Source: Neocallimastix lanati (nom. inval.)
Lineage: Eukaryota > Neocallimastigomycota > Neocallimastigomycetes > Neocallimastigales > Neocallimastigaceae
Direction of reading: 5' to 3'
NCBI GenBank assembly: GCA_016946835.1
Contig: JACVTC010000031.1
Span: 563,501 to 627,500, forward strand
DNA: 64,000 nucleotides
A program made the position numbers and the translations under genes. The notes below the pieces were generated by a model. It did no database searches. It saw only the letters and a program-made list of their open reading frames with translations, and was not told the DNA's origin. This document shows positions 22,895 through 34,705 of this stretch, piece after piece; the first letter of the stretch is position 1, and the number at the start of each line of letters is the position of its first letter.

Positions 22895-23546
22895 TTGTCA
22901 AGGATTTGATACAAATTAATTTATATTTAATACTACAAAAATAACAATTTAATTATAAATATAATTTGTACTCCTTAAATCCTTGTACCGTTCATAACCA
23001 AATTAATATTGTATTACATATTAATTAATATTATCCCTTTTATACATTATTGAACCCCTAATATATTAATTGATTAATATTGTATTACATATTAATTAAC
23101 ATTATCCCTTTTTATATTAATTAATATAGTTGAATATTATTTATAAAAATTGTTTTTTATTAATTATATTATTTTATATATTTTTATTATCTTATATTAT
23201 ATATGTATTATTCTATTACTTTATATATTAAAATTATATTTTATATTGTTATCTTTAAATTAGTATTTATTAAAATATATTATTAAATATTTTATATTGT
23301 TTTTCAAAATATAAATGAACTAAAAAATATTCTTTTTTAAATCTTTGTAAGATTATTATTTACAAATAATCTGATAACTTTATAATAAAACATATTAAAT
23401 AAAAATATAGTTAATTAAAAGTTTAATAATAAAATAATATTTTATATTTGAATAAATCAATTTAAAAAAATAAAATAATATCAAAAGGTTATTAGATTAA
23501 AGGCTTCCAACCAAGTTTACCCTTTAATCTAAGTACCAACTTAACA
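22895..23546 (+). repeat. 3' LTR of P
   Basis: 652 bp, TGTCAAGG to CTTAACA, near-identical to the 5' LTR. It is followed by the target duplication CTTCG. Confidence 0.95.
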
Positions 23547-24792
23547 CTTCGTATTCACTTTCTGACAAAAGTTTACATAAACTGTTTAAGGTCGGATGAA
23601 TAAATAAACAATGATCGATTTGAGTTTTAAAGTTTAGTAACATATCATAAAAAGAGTCTTCTTTCTCAATAATTCTAAAGTCCGCATTAAATTCATAATT
23701 ATTAATTTTTACTGGTAATCGAACAATAATTCCTTCCGAGTATTCTTCATCTTGTGTTGCTAGTTGGATTCTTCCACGACTTTTTCCAACTGTTTCATAT
23801 TCACCAGGTAATTTATCAAAATACTGCTTAGTAACGATGCTTAGGTTACTACAAGAATCAATTAAAAGTTTTCCTAGTACTCCGTCAACACTTGCATCAA
23901 CCATTGCTAAGTCTTCTTCGGCTACTTCATTACTTTTACTTATGTAGCTATGATCATAGTTATTTACTAATAAAGTTCGTGCTATTACATTGTCTACAGT
24001 TCCAATTATTTTATACTTTTCTAACTTTAAACCTTGAGTTAATTGTGAACGAATTTTGGGACATGCATTCAAGAGTTGACCTATCGTAATATTGGATTTA
24101 AGATTATTTAAATCATCCATAATATTGTAAGGTTCTTTATTATTCATCATTTTGATATTCCTTTTTACTAATTGAGTATTTCCATTATTAGTTTCTTTAG
24201 TTTTTGTTGAAATTAATTTTTCCAAAGTATTAGTTTTATTTTGTTGATTATCTTTATTCATTTCTAGATTTTCTATTTCATTATCGATTACAAGTATATC
24301 TTCAGATTCAACTTTTTCCTTTCCTTTTGATGAATAATTGTTGTTTTCTTCTTTACTTTCTCTTACTCTTGTCATATTTCTTAATTCCTTTTCTTTTTGT
24401 TTTTCTTTGTTAATATTTGGTTGAGTTAAAATTGAAGGAAGTATTTGATTTTTATAAACTTTATTTGGTTTATTATGTAGCTCATTTTCTTTCCTCTTTC
24501 TTAAAGCAGGAATTGCGAAAGGACGTGGATTATCTTTTAAACTTTTATGTACTTTCTTGGAATTATTTTCTTCTTTTTCGCTGTTATTATCATTCATTTT
24601 TCTTTTTATAGCATTTATAATGATATCATCCTCACTTTCAGTTGTGTCACTAAAATCAGATTCTTCAGATTCTTCATTAAAGGAATTATTATCAATTGGA
24701 GTATTCTTAGTAAAAGTATTATTTTGTAAATTATTTAATGAAGCTATTGTTTTGTCATTGGGAGTGCTTCTGCTCCCATTTAGAAGTTTAAA
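23547..24792 (-). pseudogene. pol: N-terminal pol of element W (linker and protease), cut by P
   Basis: Continuous -1 frame from the slippery site at 24786-24792 down to the P insertion at 23547. It has a charged Lys/Glu/Asn-rich linker, then the retropepsin-like domain with active site LLIDSCSNLSIV at about 23850 (DSC instead of DSG), LPGEYETVGKSRGRIQ, and FIHPTLNSLC near the break. It is close to the corresponding part of Y pol. The P insertion falls just after SESEYE; sequence resumes at 17187 in frame. The segment itself has no nonsense codon. Confidence 0.88.
24760..24792 (-). promoter_or_regulatory. -1 ribosomal frameshift signal of W
   Basis: Slippery T TTA AAC (24792-24786) in the gag frame. 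The 8-nt spacer TTCTAAAT (24785-24778) contains the gag stop TAA. A hairpin GGGAG (24777-24773) / CTCCC (24764-24760) with an 8-nt loop follows. Pol is in the -1 frame. Confidence 0.85.
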
Positions 24793-25691
24793 GACTTTTT
24801 GGAATATATTTCTTTTTTATTTTTTTCCATAATCTTATTTAATTGAGGGCAATAGTATGAGTAATGACCTTCTTCCTTACAGAAGAAGCAAGTTTTAACA
24901 GATAAATTTCTCATTTTCTGGGTTGATTCTTCGATAATATCTTGAGGTTTCGGTTTATTATTTGTTTGATTTGTTTGGAAAGTTTCGTTTCTTCTTTTAA
25001 GATAAAGTCTTGAAGTAGTACTGTTTTGATTATTTTGATTATGTTGGGAATTATTAACATTATAGGTATTAATATTATTGTTCCTTACAGAAAGTCTATC
25101 TACTTTCTCGGCAATTTTGAAAGCTTTCTCCATACTTATATCATCTTTAAGGGATAATTTCTTCCAGGCTTCATAATTATTTTGAATAAAATCAATATAA
25201 TCTAGTACACCAATGCGCTTTCTTCTCTTTTTATCAAGTTTAGTGTACAAAGTTCTATATCTTACATTAAAGTCTTTAATCTTTTCGTTTCTTTTAATTC
25301 GCATTGCACGAAGTTCTTTAAGAAGTAAATTTTGGTCTTCTTTAATACCGTAAAAATTTTCAAGACTTGAAATAATTTTTCCAAGAGAAGGAAATTTAAT
25401 ATCATCATCAACATTTTCTTCTTCATCATCATCTTCTTCTTCATCTGATGAATCATCACTTTCATCATCACTATCTTCTCCCAAATCTTCAATAACGCGT
25501 TGTACTTCACCAGAGCTGGTAAGTAAACAAGCATTAAATATTGTTTCTGGATCTGTAATACCTTGTATCTTGATCCAAAGTTTTAATTCAGTAGCCCAGG
25601 ATTTAATATCTAAATTGTCCTTGCTAATTTTCACAATATCTCTTAATTCTTTTTTCAATTCTTTAAAGCTCAAAGTTGTTTCCTTGGACAT
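24780..25691 (-). CDS. gag: Gag of element W
   Basis: 303 residues from the ATG at 25691 (MSKETTLSFKELKKELRD), chosen because the homologous Y Gag starts at the matching position; an upstream in-frame Met at 25757 is less likely. The capsid-like region contains an acidic Asp/Glu/Ser tract at about residues 75-105 and the conserved block RALRIKRNEKIKDFN-like (here RAMRIKRNEKIKDF). A CCHC zinc knuckle CFFCKEEGHYSYYC lies at about 266-280, expected to bind element RNA. The frame is intact although pol is broken, so the protein could still be made and might package RNA in trans. Stop TAA at 24780-24782 lies in the frameshift spacer. Confidence 0.88.
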   Translation of the reverse strand: MSKETTLSFKELKKELRDIVKISKDNLDIKSWATELKLWIKIQGITDPETIFNACLLTSSGEVQRVIEDLGEDSDDESDDSSDEEEDDDEEENVDDDIKFPSLGKIISSLENFYGIKEDQNLLLKELRAMRIKRNEKIKDFNVRYRTLYTKLDKKRRKRIGVLDYIDFIQNNYEAWKKLSLKDDISMEKAFKIAEKVDRLSVRNNNINTYNVNNSQHNQNNQNSTTSRLYLKRRNETFQTNQTNNKPKPQDIIEESTQKMRNLSVKTCFFCKEEGHYSYYCPQLNKIMEKNKKEIYSKKSLNF

Positions 25692-27010
25692 TTTGTTTAA
25701 ATATTTCTTGTTGTATATTAATGAGGTGATTAAATAAGAATAAATTTGGAAATACAACTTTAAAAATATAATTTAATAGGTAATTTAATATCGAATCAAT
25801 TTTTAAAACAATATATTTTAGTAACTTTTGAAAATAATAATTTTATTTGCTTTCTTTAGTAGATATAAGCTCGAAATCCTTATCGACAACTTAGTAGAAA
25901 TTATAAAGCACGAGGTTCTTTTCGACAACTTAATAGAATAATTTTAAGTTCGAAATCTTTATCGACAACTTAATAGAATATTTTTCAAGCTCGAAATCTT
26001 TATCGACCACTTGAATTTTGTAATTTATTATATTTGTAGTAATAAATTTAGAAGCAAAGTTTTATTTATTATTTTCACCTTTCAAAAAATTTTTCTTTTT
26101 AAAAGATAAATATTGTATTATTATAGCTAATAAAATTATTAATTAATTATAATTATTAAATACAAAAAAATAATCTTTATTGTCGTACAATCTGATAGTA
26201 CACACTGTCTGACGTGCAGCTTACCTAATGGTGTCATGCCACGCGTGTGCCACGATTACTATATTCAATATAAAATATAGCAGTTCAGAGCCCACTAGCC
26301 CAATTACTATGTAGGATAAACTTAATCCGATAATCTATGTACGGAATAAAAATAAATTTTAAAAGTATTCAATAATATTTTTATTAACTAATAAAAATTA
26401 GCTAAAAACACAATATTTTCAAAGTAAATTAAGATTCTATTACAGAATTATATAACAAATAAAGTACCAGTAATAAAGAAAAAAAAATAAAAAAAATTTA
26501 AATGGCGAAGTTAGCCAAAGTCTGATACTTTATATAATAAAGTGCCTTATAACTAGCACAAAGAAAAATAAAAAAAATATAAAAAAAAATCTTACGCCTT
26601 CGGTGACGTAAGCTCCTTATTCGCCAGTGCTTGGAAAGTACCCGCACCTTCGTGTGTTGAAACGTTGAAGGCTGAACTATTATTACCGGGTCGGTAACCA
26701 AATACCTTCGTCTACTTTCCAATTAATTCCCAAAATAACTATTATCCAATAACTACTATGAATAATAGATATTTTGTTGTTTTCTGGAAATACACTGTAT
26801 ATGAGCTCTATCCGCTCCTTGTTATAATTTACAATCTTTTTTTTAGAATCTTAATTTTATTTATTTAAAAAAAAATTTTTTTTATATATATATATCAAAC
26901 AAGCGCCATAGGTTAATCAAAGGATTAACGACTTACTTGTTTATCAATATAAAATAAAAAAAAAAAAATTAAAAAAAATCTATGTTATTTACTATTATTT
27001 CTATTTAATT
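25692..27010 (-). other. Leader of element W with repeats and GC-richer blocks
   Basis: No credible gene. An imperfect repeat of about 45 bp occurs four times at about 25867-26016, each copy with CGAAATC and TTATCGACAACTTAATAGAA. Less AT-rich blocks lie at about 26185-26350 and 26590-26850. The second has short hairpins, including CTTACG/CGTAAG around a CTTCGG loop (about 26591-26612) and TTACC/GGTAA (about 26682-26697). The layout resembles the structured leader of Y, but I see no clear sequence match. A 74-codon frame at 26498-26722 overlaps it and is not convincing. Confidence 0.6.
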
Positions 27011-27027
27011 CCCCGATATCCCCACCA
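27011..27027 (-). other. Primer binding site of W
   Basis: The plus strand reads CCCCGATATCCCCACCA, so the minus strand starts TGGTGGGGATATCGG six bases inside the 5' LTR. One base differs from the Y site. Confidence 0.75.
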
Positions 27028-27033
27028 TATAAA

Positions 27034-27832
27034 TGTTAAGGTTTTAGAGAATTAAATAAAAATAAAGTAAGAAACACAAATTTTATTTATTTATTTATTA
27101 TTTTTATTTATAAATTTATTTGATGATTTTTAAAAATTGGTAGCAAAATTTACAACTATTTATACTTTTTTTCAAGGCATAAAAGTTGTTCTTGCCACTA
27201 AATTACATTTTATTTATTTTTTTTTTAAAAAAAACTACTAAATTTAAATTGAATTTTATAATCAGTTATATAAAATTTAATTATAACAATATAAATAAAA
27301 TACATTTATAATATTAATAAAACTTTTTTTTTTTTTTTTTTTTTAAAAATATCTAAAATATTACTAATAAGAATTTATTTAATTGGCTATAATTTTTATT
27401 ACAATCTGTTAAAATATTCAAATAAAAATAAAAATACTATTCTAATATAAAGGTTTTTAATAAAATAAAATATTTTTCAATATAAAATAAAACATTTCGA
27501 TATAAAGTTTTATAATAAAAGTTAAAATATAATATATAAATTTTTAATCATCAATATATAAAAATATTATTAATACAAAATTTCATTATTAATATAAAAA
27601 AAAAAATAAGACTTATTATTAATATTGCTAATATAAGTTTTAAATATATAAAAATATTACTATTAATATAAGATTTAATATAAAAATATAAAGTTTAATA
27701 TAATTTTTGATTTAATTTTTGATCTTTGGATTTAAAAATTTATTAAAGTACAAAAATAATAATGTACACATAATGTATTAGAAATAAATCGTAGATTTAA
27801 TTAAGAATGCATTATTTAGTACATTCTTATCA
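27034..27832 (-). repeat. 5' LTR of element W (799 bp)
   Basis: Same ends as 13406-13873 but about 330 bp longer, with an AT-rich segment (about 27345-27695) where the other copy has only a T run. The flank after it is GTAA, whereas the left LTR of W is preceded by ACAA, so no target duplication is visible. Confidence 0.85.
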
Positions 27833-27836
27833 GTAA

Positions 27837-29636
27837 TGATTTATACCTAATATTCTTAATCTACAAAAATTAAATTTTGTAGAAGTGAATAAAAGGATAA
27901 ATACTGAATAAAATTGATTTAAGAAATTTAAAAAAATAAATATGTTTTATTATTAAACACAAAAATGTTTTATTAAAAAAAATTTATTTTTATTTTAATA
28001 TTAATCTTTATTTATTTAATAATTAATTTTGTTTAAATTAATAAAATAATTGTTAAAACTAATAAAATAATAAAATGAAATATTTATTATTTATACTAAT
28101 TTATTTTAAATTTTAATAATAAAATTGATTATTAATAACTAATAAAATATATAATAATTTATCAAAATAATTAATAATCATAAAAAAAATTGATTATTAA
28201 AAACTAATAAAATATCTATAATAATTTATTAAATAATTAATAATAAAGAATAATTTATAAGAAATATTTACATGTTTTTATATTTTTCTTTGATTTTAAA
28301 CTATTTACATTAAAAATAATAAAATTAATAAAAGAGAAATAAAGAATAATTTATTATTAAATTAAACAATATTTACAATTAAAATGTTAATAAAGATGAG
28401 TTTTAAAATGTTATTTTAATTACAATTTGTTTATAAAAGTTGAGTTATAAAATAAATAAAATAATCATTATTTTAAATAAAAGTAACTTAAAAATTATTT
28501 AACTAGTTAATTTTAATTTTGAGATGTTTATAAGTTTGTTTATTTGTTATTTATAATTTATTAAATTTGTTTATTATTTTGTTTATTTGTAGTTTTAGAA
28601 AAATATTATTTATTAATTTATTTTAGTTTTTAATTAAAATTATTAATGATTAATTAATTTATTATTATTTTATTTTAATTATTTTTATTTAATTAATTTT
28701 TCTTAAATATGGATTTAATTTTTTTTTTTTTAGAATGGATTAATTTTTGGGTTAAGTTAGACAGAATTTGTTTTTTATTATTTATTTTAATTTAATAATT
28801 TTGTTATTTATCAGTATGTTATGGTTCGAGGAATTCAAAAAAAAAAATTATATAATATTAAAACACAAAAAAAAATTTTATTCTTTCACAATAATTTTTA
28901 TTTATTTATTATATTTTTATTTTAATTTTTATTTTATTTTTATTATTATTTTTATTTATTTATTTTATTTTTATTTTATTTTTATTTTATTTTTATTATT
29001 ATTTTTATTTATTTTTATTTATTTTTTTTTTATTTTATTTTTATTTTTATTTATTTTTATTTATTTTTTTTTTATTTATTTATTTTTATTATTTCTATTT
29101 TTTTTTTTCTTTTTTTCTCTCCCCTAAAAAAAGGGGTTCCAAGGTAGTCAATTTATATCTTTTTGAAGATATAAAAGTAGCAAAGCCTCTGGAAGTAGTT
29201 GAAGAGATGGAAAAACAATAGATTTTTAAATCTTATTGATTATTTCCTTATTGTAATAAATAGAAATTTTATTATTTCCTAATATTCAAATTAACCAAAA
29301 TAAATCTATAATATAAAAGATGCATTATAGATAAGAATTAAACAAAAAAAAGAGAAGCAGTACAATAAAATTGAATACTTTAACTTAATTTTGATACTAA
29401 TTTAATATGTAATCTTATATATTAATTTGAATGACATAATAGAAAATAAAATACATTTATTAATATATGAAAAATCTTTTACAATTTAAATACAGAAAAT
29501 TTTATTTTATTTATTTCTTTCATTTCAATTATTTCTTAATTCGAAAGACAGAAATATTGATAAAGTTATTTAAGTTGTTTATATACAGGAATTATTCCTT
29601 ATTTAGAAAAATAATACTAAAAGTAATTAGTACTAT
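27837..29636 (-). repeat. Long LTR-like element, left part, split by element V
   Basis: Starts TGATTTATACC after GTAA. It continues on the far side of V at 36944-37157, which ends CATTCTTTATCA, similar to the Y LTR end CATTCTTTACCA. The joined length would be about 2.0 kb. It contains a TTTA/TTTTA-rich tract (about 28895-29110) and a hairpin CCCCT/AGGGG (29121-29136). No gene seen. The flanks GTAA and AGTA do not match, so the boundaries are moderately uncertain. Confidence 0.5.
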
Positions 29637-30138
29637 TGATAAGGTTCAGTTAAGAAATTAACTTTATACACTTAAAGAGAGGTTTTAAGTATAGTTTTCT
29701 TTTAAGAACTTTTTTATTTATTTATTATATATTTTTGAACTATTTAGCTCCTTGAGCAATTAAACATTTTTTGTACTATTTATACTTTATCTTAATTATA
29801 AATTTTATATTATTATAACATATGATTTTTACTATGAAATATATAAATTATATTAAGGAGTAAATATCAGGTGTTATAATAATATTCTCTAATAAAATTC
29901 CTATTCTTAATAAATGTTATAAAATTACTATTTTTCTATATGAACTATAATAAAATATTTCCTAAACTCTAATTAATATATTTTTCATATTTACTATTTA
30001 TCTATTTGTTTTACATTAATTTCTTACATTTTGTATTCATTAATTTCATTTAATACGTAATTATTATTTACATTTATATTTTATAATTATTTTATGATAT
30101 TTTTACACATTTTCTTATTTTATTATCATTTCATATCA
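29637..30138 (-). repeat. 3' LTR of V
   Basis: TGATAAGG ... TTTCATATCA, inverted ends TGATA/TATCA. A minus-strand TATAAATAG near 29787 is a TATA candidate. Confidence 0.95.
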
Positions 30139-30155
30139 TTTCTCCCTCCTATAAC
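30139..30155 (-). other. Polypurine tract of V
   Basis: The minus strand reads AGGAGGGAGAAA directly against the 3' LTR, the expected plus-strand primer. Confidence 0.8.
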
Positions 30156-30160
30156 ACAAC

Positions 30161-33100
30161 TTACTCTAAAGTTGTCTTATATTTTTGAACATTTTTAAGA
30201 TGAACAGGTCTTTCAAGAACTAAACCTGTATCTGGGTCCGCTAGTTTTACCGCATTAAAATGTTTTCCAATAACCTTATAAGGGCCTACAAAATATGGAT
30301 CTAATTTAAATCTACTGAAATTTTGTACTTTTACCAGATCATTTTTCCTAATAGTATTTTGTTTATTATTTCTAAAGTTTTCATTCCTTTCTTCTTCCCA
30401 TTTCTTATTAGTTTTTTTCATATTTTGGCTTGCTTCTAAAACCCATTTATAATGATTGCAAAATTTTTCCAATAATTTTTCTTCATTTGTGGCTTGTACA
30501 TTAGATGTTGGTAATGTTGTGGCTAATTCGAATGGTTGTTGGTCAATTCTTCCATATACCAACTCAAAACTGGAATGTTTGGTGGCTGTATTCCTGGAAG
30601 TTCTTAGAGCCCATAAAGCAGATGGTAACACTATATCCCAATCTTTTTCCTTTTGACCTAAAAGGCGTAAATATTTCCCAATTTCCCTATTTCTATTTTC
30701 CGTCATACCATTAGTTTCTGGATGATATGTAGTTGAAAAATGAATGTATACATCATATAAGTCCAAAAATATTCTTGTTAATTCTGAATTAAATTGTGGA
30801 CCGTTATCTGTAGTTACTACTTGTGGCGTGCCATGTCTTGCAAACACTCTACTTAAGAAATATATTACATCTTTTGAAGTGACAGTAGCCAAAGGCTCTG
30901 CTTCTACCCACTTAGTGAAATAATCAACTATCACTATGATATATTGATTATTTCTTTCAGTAATAGGTAATGGGCCAATAATGTCCATGCCTAAATGTAT
31001 GAAAGGACCCTCGACTGGAGTGGCGTAGCGTTCTGTGGCGTCAACAGATTTATTATTTTTACATAATTGGCATTTAGAGCATAATTGAATGGTTACTTTA
31101 ACATCATTACTCATACCTTTCCAGTAGTAGTGTCTCTTTAATCGTTGATACGTCTTGTCAAAACCCTCATGACCAATCTTGTGGGCTTCCCAGATAAGCT
31201 TTATTCTTTCTTCATATTCTTCTACAATTCTTCGGTAAGTTCCATTATCTCTGAAATATTTCTTATTATCAATTTCAAATATTTTATCTTTGATAAATTT
31301 CTTTAAGAATTCAGTGTTTTCTTCATCATTTTCTTCTAAATTTAATGAATTTATTACTGTATCATCATCTATATTAATAATTGTATGAGATACTAAAGGA
31401 GTCACATGATCATTCAAAGAATCAAAAATTTTTTTATAATTTAATGTATTTAAATTTTTTATGTTTTGACATTTATTATGATAGTTCTCGACTTCATACC
31501 ACATTGTATATACTACATCTTTACGTGTCGGTTTGCTTCCAGAATGGATATTTAAACTTTCTAAGATATTACTAAAATCAAGGTTTGTATATTTTGGTTT
31601 ATTATTATCTAAAATATTCGATAAATTATTAATACAATTCATATCTGAAGCGCACGTTTCCTCCGTCAAGCCACTTGTAACATTATATATCATAGTGACT
31701 TTACTATTATTTTCTTCAATAATAGGAAGTAATCTTGAAAGAGAATCAGCCAAAGCATTCTTTTTCCCTGGTTCATATTTTACGATAACTTTTAACATGC
31801 TTAAATCAATGCACCAACGAGCGTGACGTGCATTGTTTGGTTCTTTATTATTAAATAAACCGACTAAAGGTTTGTGGTCGGTATATACGATAGTTTCATA
31901 AGGATTACCTTCAATATAAAATTTGAATTGCTTAACACAGTAATGAACAGCTGTACCTTCCAAATCTGTTATGCTATAGTTTCTCTCAGCTCTAGATAAT
32001 GAACGACTTACAAAGTGGATTGGACGTTCTAATTCACCAGCCACTTGTAGTAGAACGCCACCCAAACCTTTTTTTGATGCATCTGTTCTAATAAAGAATT
32101 GTTTAGTATAGTCTGGAAACATTAATATTGGGGCTTTAATTAAACACTCTTTCAATTTATTAAAACTAGTAGTTTCTTCTTTGCTAATATTAAAAGTTAT
32201 ACCTTTACGTAGTAATTTAGTAAGTGGTGCAGCAACTTGTGCAAATTGATTTATGAATTTACGATAGTAACCAATTGCACCTAAAAACGACTTAAATTCT
32301 GAAACATTATTAGGAATTACCCAATTTTTTATTGCCATAACCTTTTTATCATCGGTTTTAAGTCCTTCCTTGGATATCACGTGACCTAACACATGTACCT
32401 CCTCCCTCATAAATTGACATTTTTCAATGTTAATTTTTAAATTAAATTTTTCGAAAATATCCAGAACTAAAATTAAATGTTTCACGTGTTCTTCAGGAGT
32501 TTTAGAAAAAATTAATACATCATCTATAAAAACATATACACAAACGCCTATTAAGTCAAATAAAATTTTATTCATTTCCCTTTGGAACGTAGCAGGAGCG
32601 TTACACAGACCAAATGGCATTACCTTGAATACAAAATTGCCATATTTAGTGGTGAAACAGGTTTTATCCACACTGTCATCATCCAATAAAATTTGATGAT
32701 AACCAGAAAATAGATCCAAAGTAGAAAAAATTTCCGCTCCTCCAAGGTTATCAAATATTTCGTCAATATAAGGCAGGGAATAAGAATCCGGAACTGTAAT
32801 ATCATTAAGTTTTCTATAGTCCACACAAAAACGCCAATCATTAGAATTGTTTTTGGGGACTAATACTACTGGAAATGACCATTCAGAAGATGAAGGTATT
32901 ATTATTCTTTTATTAATCATGTCCTTAATATGGTCTTTAATAATAGCTGATTTGACATTATTAGTACGATAATATCGTAGCTTAATAGGGGCAACACCCT
33001 CCTTAATTTTAATATGATGGGGTCCCAAGCTAGAAGGGGTCAAATCATTAGTTGAGGTAGCAATAATAACTATATGGTCTTCTAAAATAGATGTGATTAA

Positions 33101-34311
33101 ATCTACATATTTTCCATCCACGTGATCTAACATACGGTCGCTATGAATAAATTCACTTGGGGTCATCTTATCCTTAACTTTTGTGGCGTAGCAGTGTAAA
33201 TTATTATTTTCATTTACATCATCAATTTTTTTTACAAAACAAGCAATCTTTTCTGAGTCCAAATCAGAAATAGTATCACACACGTATTGACAAGAAGAGT
33301 CTTCATTAATGAAAAATAAAGCTTTTAATGGAGGTATAACAAAGAAGTTGTATTGGGCTTGCGTATAGTAACCAACTAAAATATCAAAATAGGCATCATC
33401 GTTTTCTATAATTCTAAAGGCGGTTTCGAATTCCAAAAATCCTATTTTTACGGGTAAGAATACTAATTGACCTTGAGAGGGTTCTCCTGTAGAGAGAGCT
33501 TGTAATATTCTACCTCTACTGATACCGGCTGAAATATATTCTCCAGGTAGAGAATTAAAGAATCTGGAGGAAACAATATTAAGGTTACTACCCGAGTCTA
33601 CAAGTAGTCGACACGTGACATCATCCACCGTGGCTGGAACAATAGCAATATCATCTTTCCTTACTTCCCTACTTTTACTAATATAATCATGGTCAACATT
33701 ACTAACCATAGTCATTTGAACATCTAAGTTATTAAGGGCACTTACAATATTGGTATTCTTTTCTAATTTTAGCCCCTTAATTAGGTCAGCCCTATATCTA
33801 GGACTACCATTTACCAATTGTGATAAAGATATATTGCATTTTAAGTTAGCAATATCCTTAATAATATCATAAGGTTCCACATTATTCATTAGACGTAAAT
33901 TGCGTGGACATTTCTTATTGACATTGGAACCTTTATTACTTTGGTTATTGGTATTGTTATTCGTACTATCTATTATCATATTTGGATTATTAAAATTATT
34001 AATATTATTATTGTTAGAGTAACTGTTTTGTGGCGCATTACTGGTAGACAAATTTGTATCCCTATCAGGTGATAAATTAATATTTTCGGTATTTAATAAA
34101 TTTGTACTACTAAAATTATTATTGTTAACATTGTTGATATAATTGTGACTACTATTATTAATATTGTCGTTATCATTATACTTGTTACTATTATTGTTAC
34201 TACTTATAATATCATTATTATTATTACTATTATAAGAATTATTATTAATATCATTATCATTATAAATATTATAATTATTATTATTATTTTTATTATTATT
34301 AATATTATTAA

Positions 34312-34360
<49 letters not shown>

Positions 34361-34705
34361 ATTATTATTATTATTGTTCTGAATATTTGTAATATTATTT
34401 TGTGTTTTATTTAATGATTCTTTCTTCTTTAATTTATTTAATTGTGATTTAGGAATAATTAAATTCCTTAAAGATATATTATCCTCTACATTAGTATTTT
34501 GGGTAATATTGTCTCTTGATGTTTCCTCAACATCATGAGATGAATTACCTCGTAAATTGTATTTCTTTTTATTATTATTATTCTCCTGAGAATTAGACTT
34601 CCTCTTTGCCGCAGCGATAAATAGCTTATTTGGTTTCTCAGGAGTGTAATAAGCGGCGGTTACTTTATTTTCGGGAGTCCGCAAACTCCCTTTATTTAGT
34701 TTTTT
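30161..34705 (-). CDS. pol: Pol of element V (Asn-rich linker, protease, RT, RNase H, integrase)
   Basis: Made by -1 frameshift from gag. The conventional frame is 34684-30161, 1507 codons counted from a TTG, with no ATG near its start. Residues about 70-265 are Asn-rich low complexity. Protease active site LLVDSGSNLNIV at about 362 (canonical DSG). RT about 570-760 with FCVDYRKLND, MPFGL and FIDD at about 723. RNase H about 863-980 (RTDASKKGLGGVLL, TDHKPLVGLF, ADSLSRL). Integrase finger about 1170-1215 (GHEGFDKTY, CSKCQLC) and core D, D, E in GMDIIGPL (about 1236), TTDNGPQF and MTENRNRE (about 1328). The C-terminus is a GPY/F-type module (FVGPYKVIGKHF), without a chromodomain. No stop or frameshift; likely active. 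Confidence 0.95.
34673..34705 (-). promoter_or_regulatory. -1 ribosomal frameshift signal of V
   Basis: Slippery A AAA AAC (34705-34699) directly before the gag stop TAA. Spacer TAAATAAA (34698-34691), then a perfect 6-bp hairpin GGGAGT (34690-34685) / ACTCCC (34678-34673) with loop TTGCGG. Pol is open in the -1 frame through this region. Confidence 0.9.

Larger units (their letters stand above)
17188..23546 (+). mobile_element. Element P: complete plus-strand Ty3/Gypsy chromodomain retrotransposon (6.36 kb)
   Basis: Two direct LTRs (651 and 652 bp) enclose gag and a -1 frame pol. CTTCG is duplicated at 17183-17187 and 23547-23551. It interrupts W pol in the protease-RT region and reads in the opposite direction. 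The LTRs differ by only a few changes (for example TATAAAAG versus TATAAATG), so the insertion is fairly recent. Gag, protease, RT, RNase H, integrase and chromodomain are all present and uninterrupted. Confidence 0.95.

Noticed and set aside
26498-26722. 74-codon minus ORF with many Arg residues
   Set aside because: It arises from the GC-richer, probably structured part of the W leader and has no recognisable domain.
28768-29127. 119-codon Phe/Ile/Tyr-rich plus-strand ORF resembling a membrane protein
   Set aside because: Produced by a TTTA/TTTTA simple repeat inside an LTR-like region.
34145-34414. 89-codon Ile-rich plus-strand ORF
   Set aside because: Antisense of the Asn repeat in V pol; pure low complexity.
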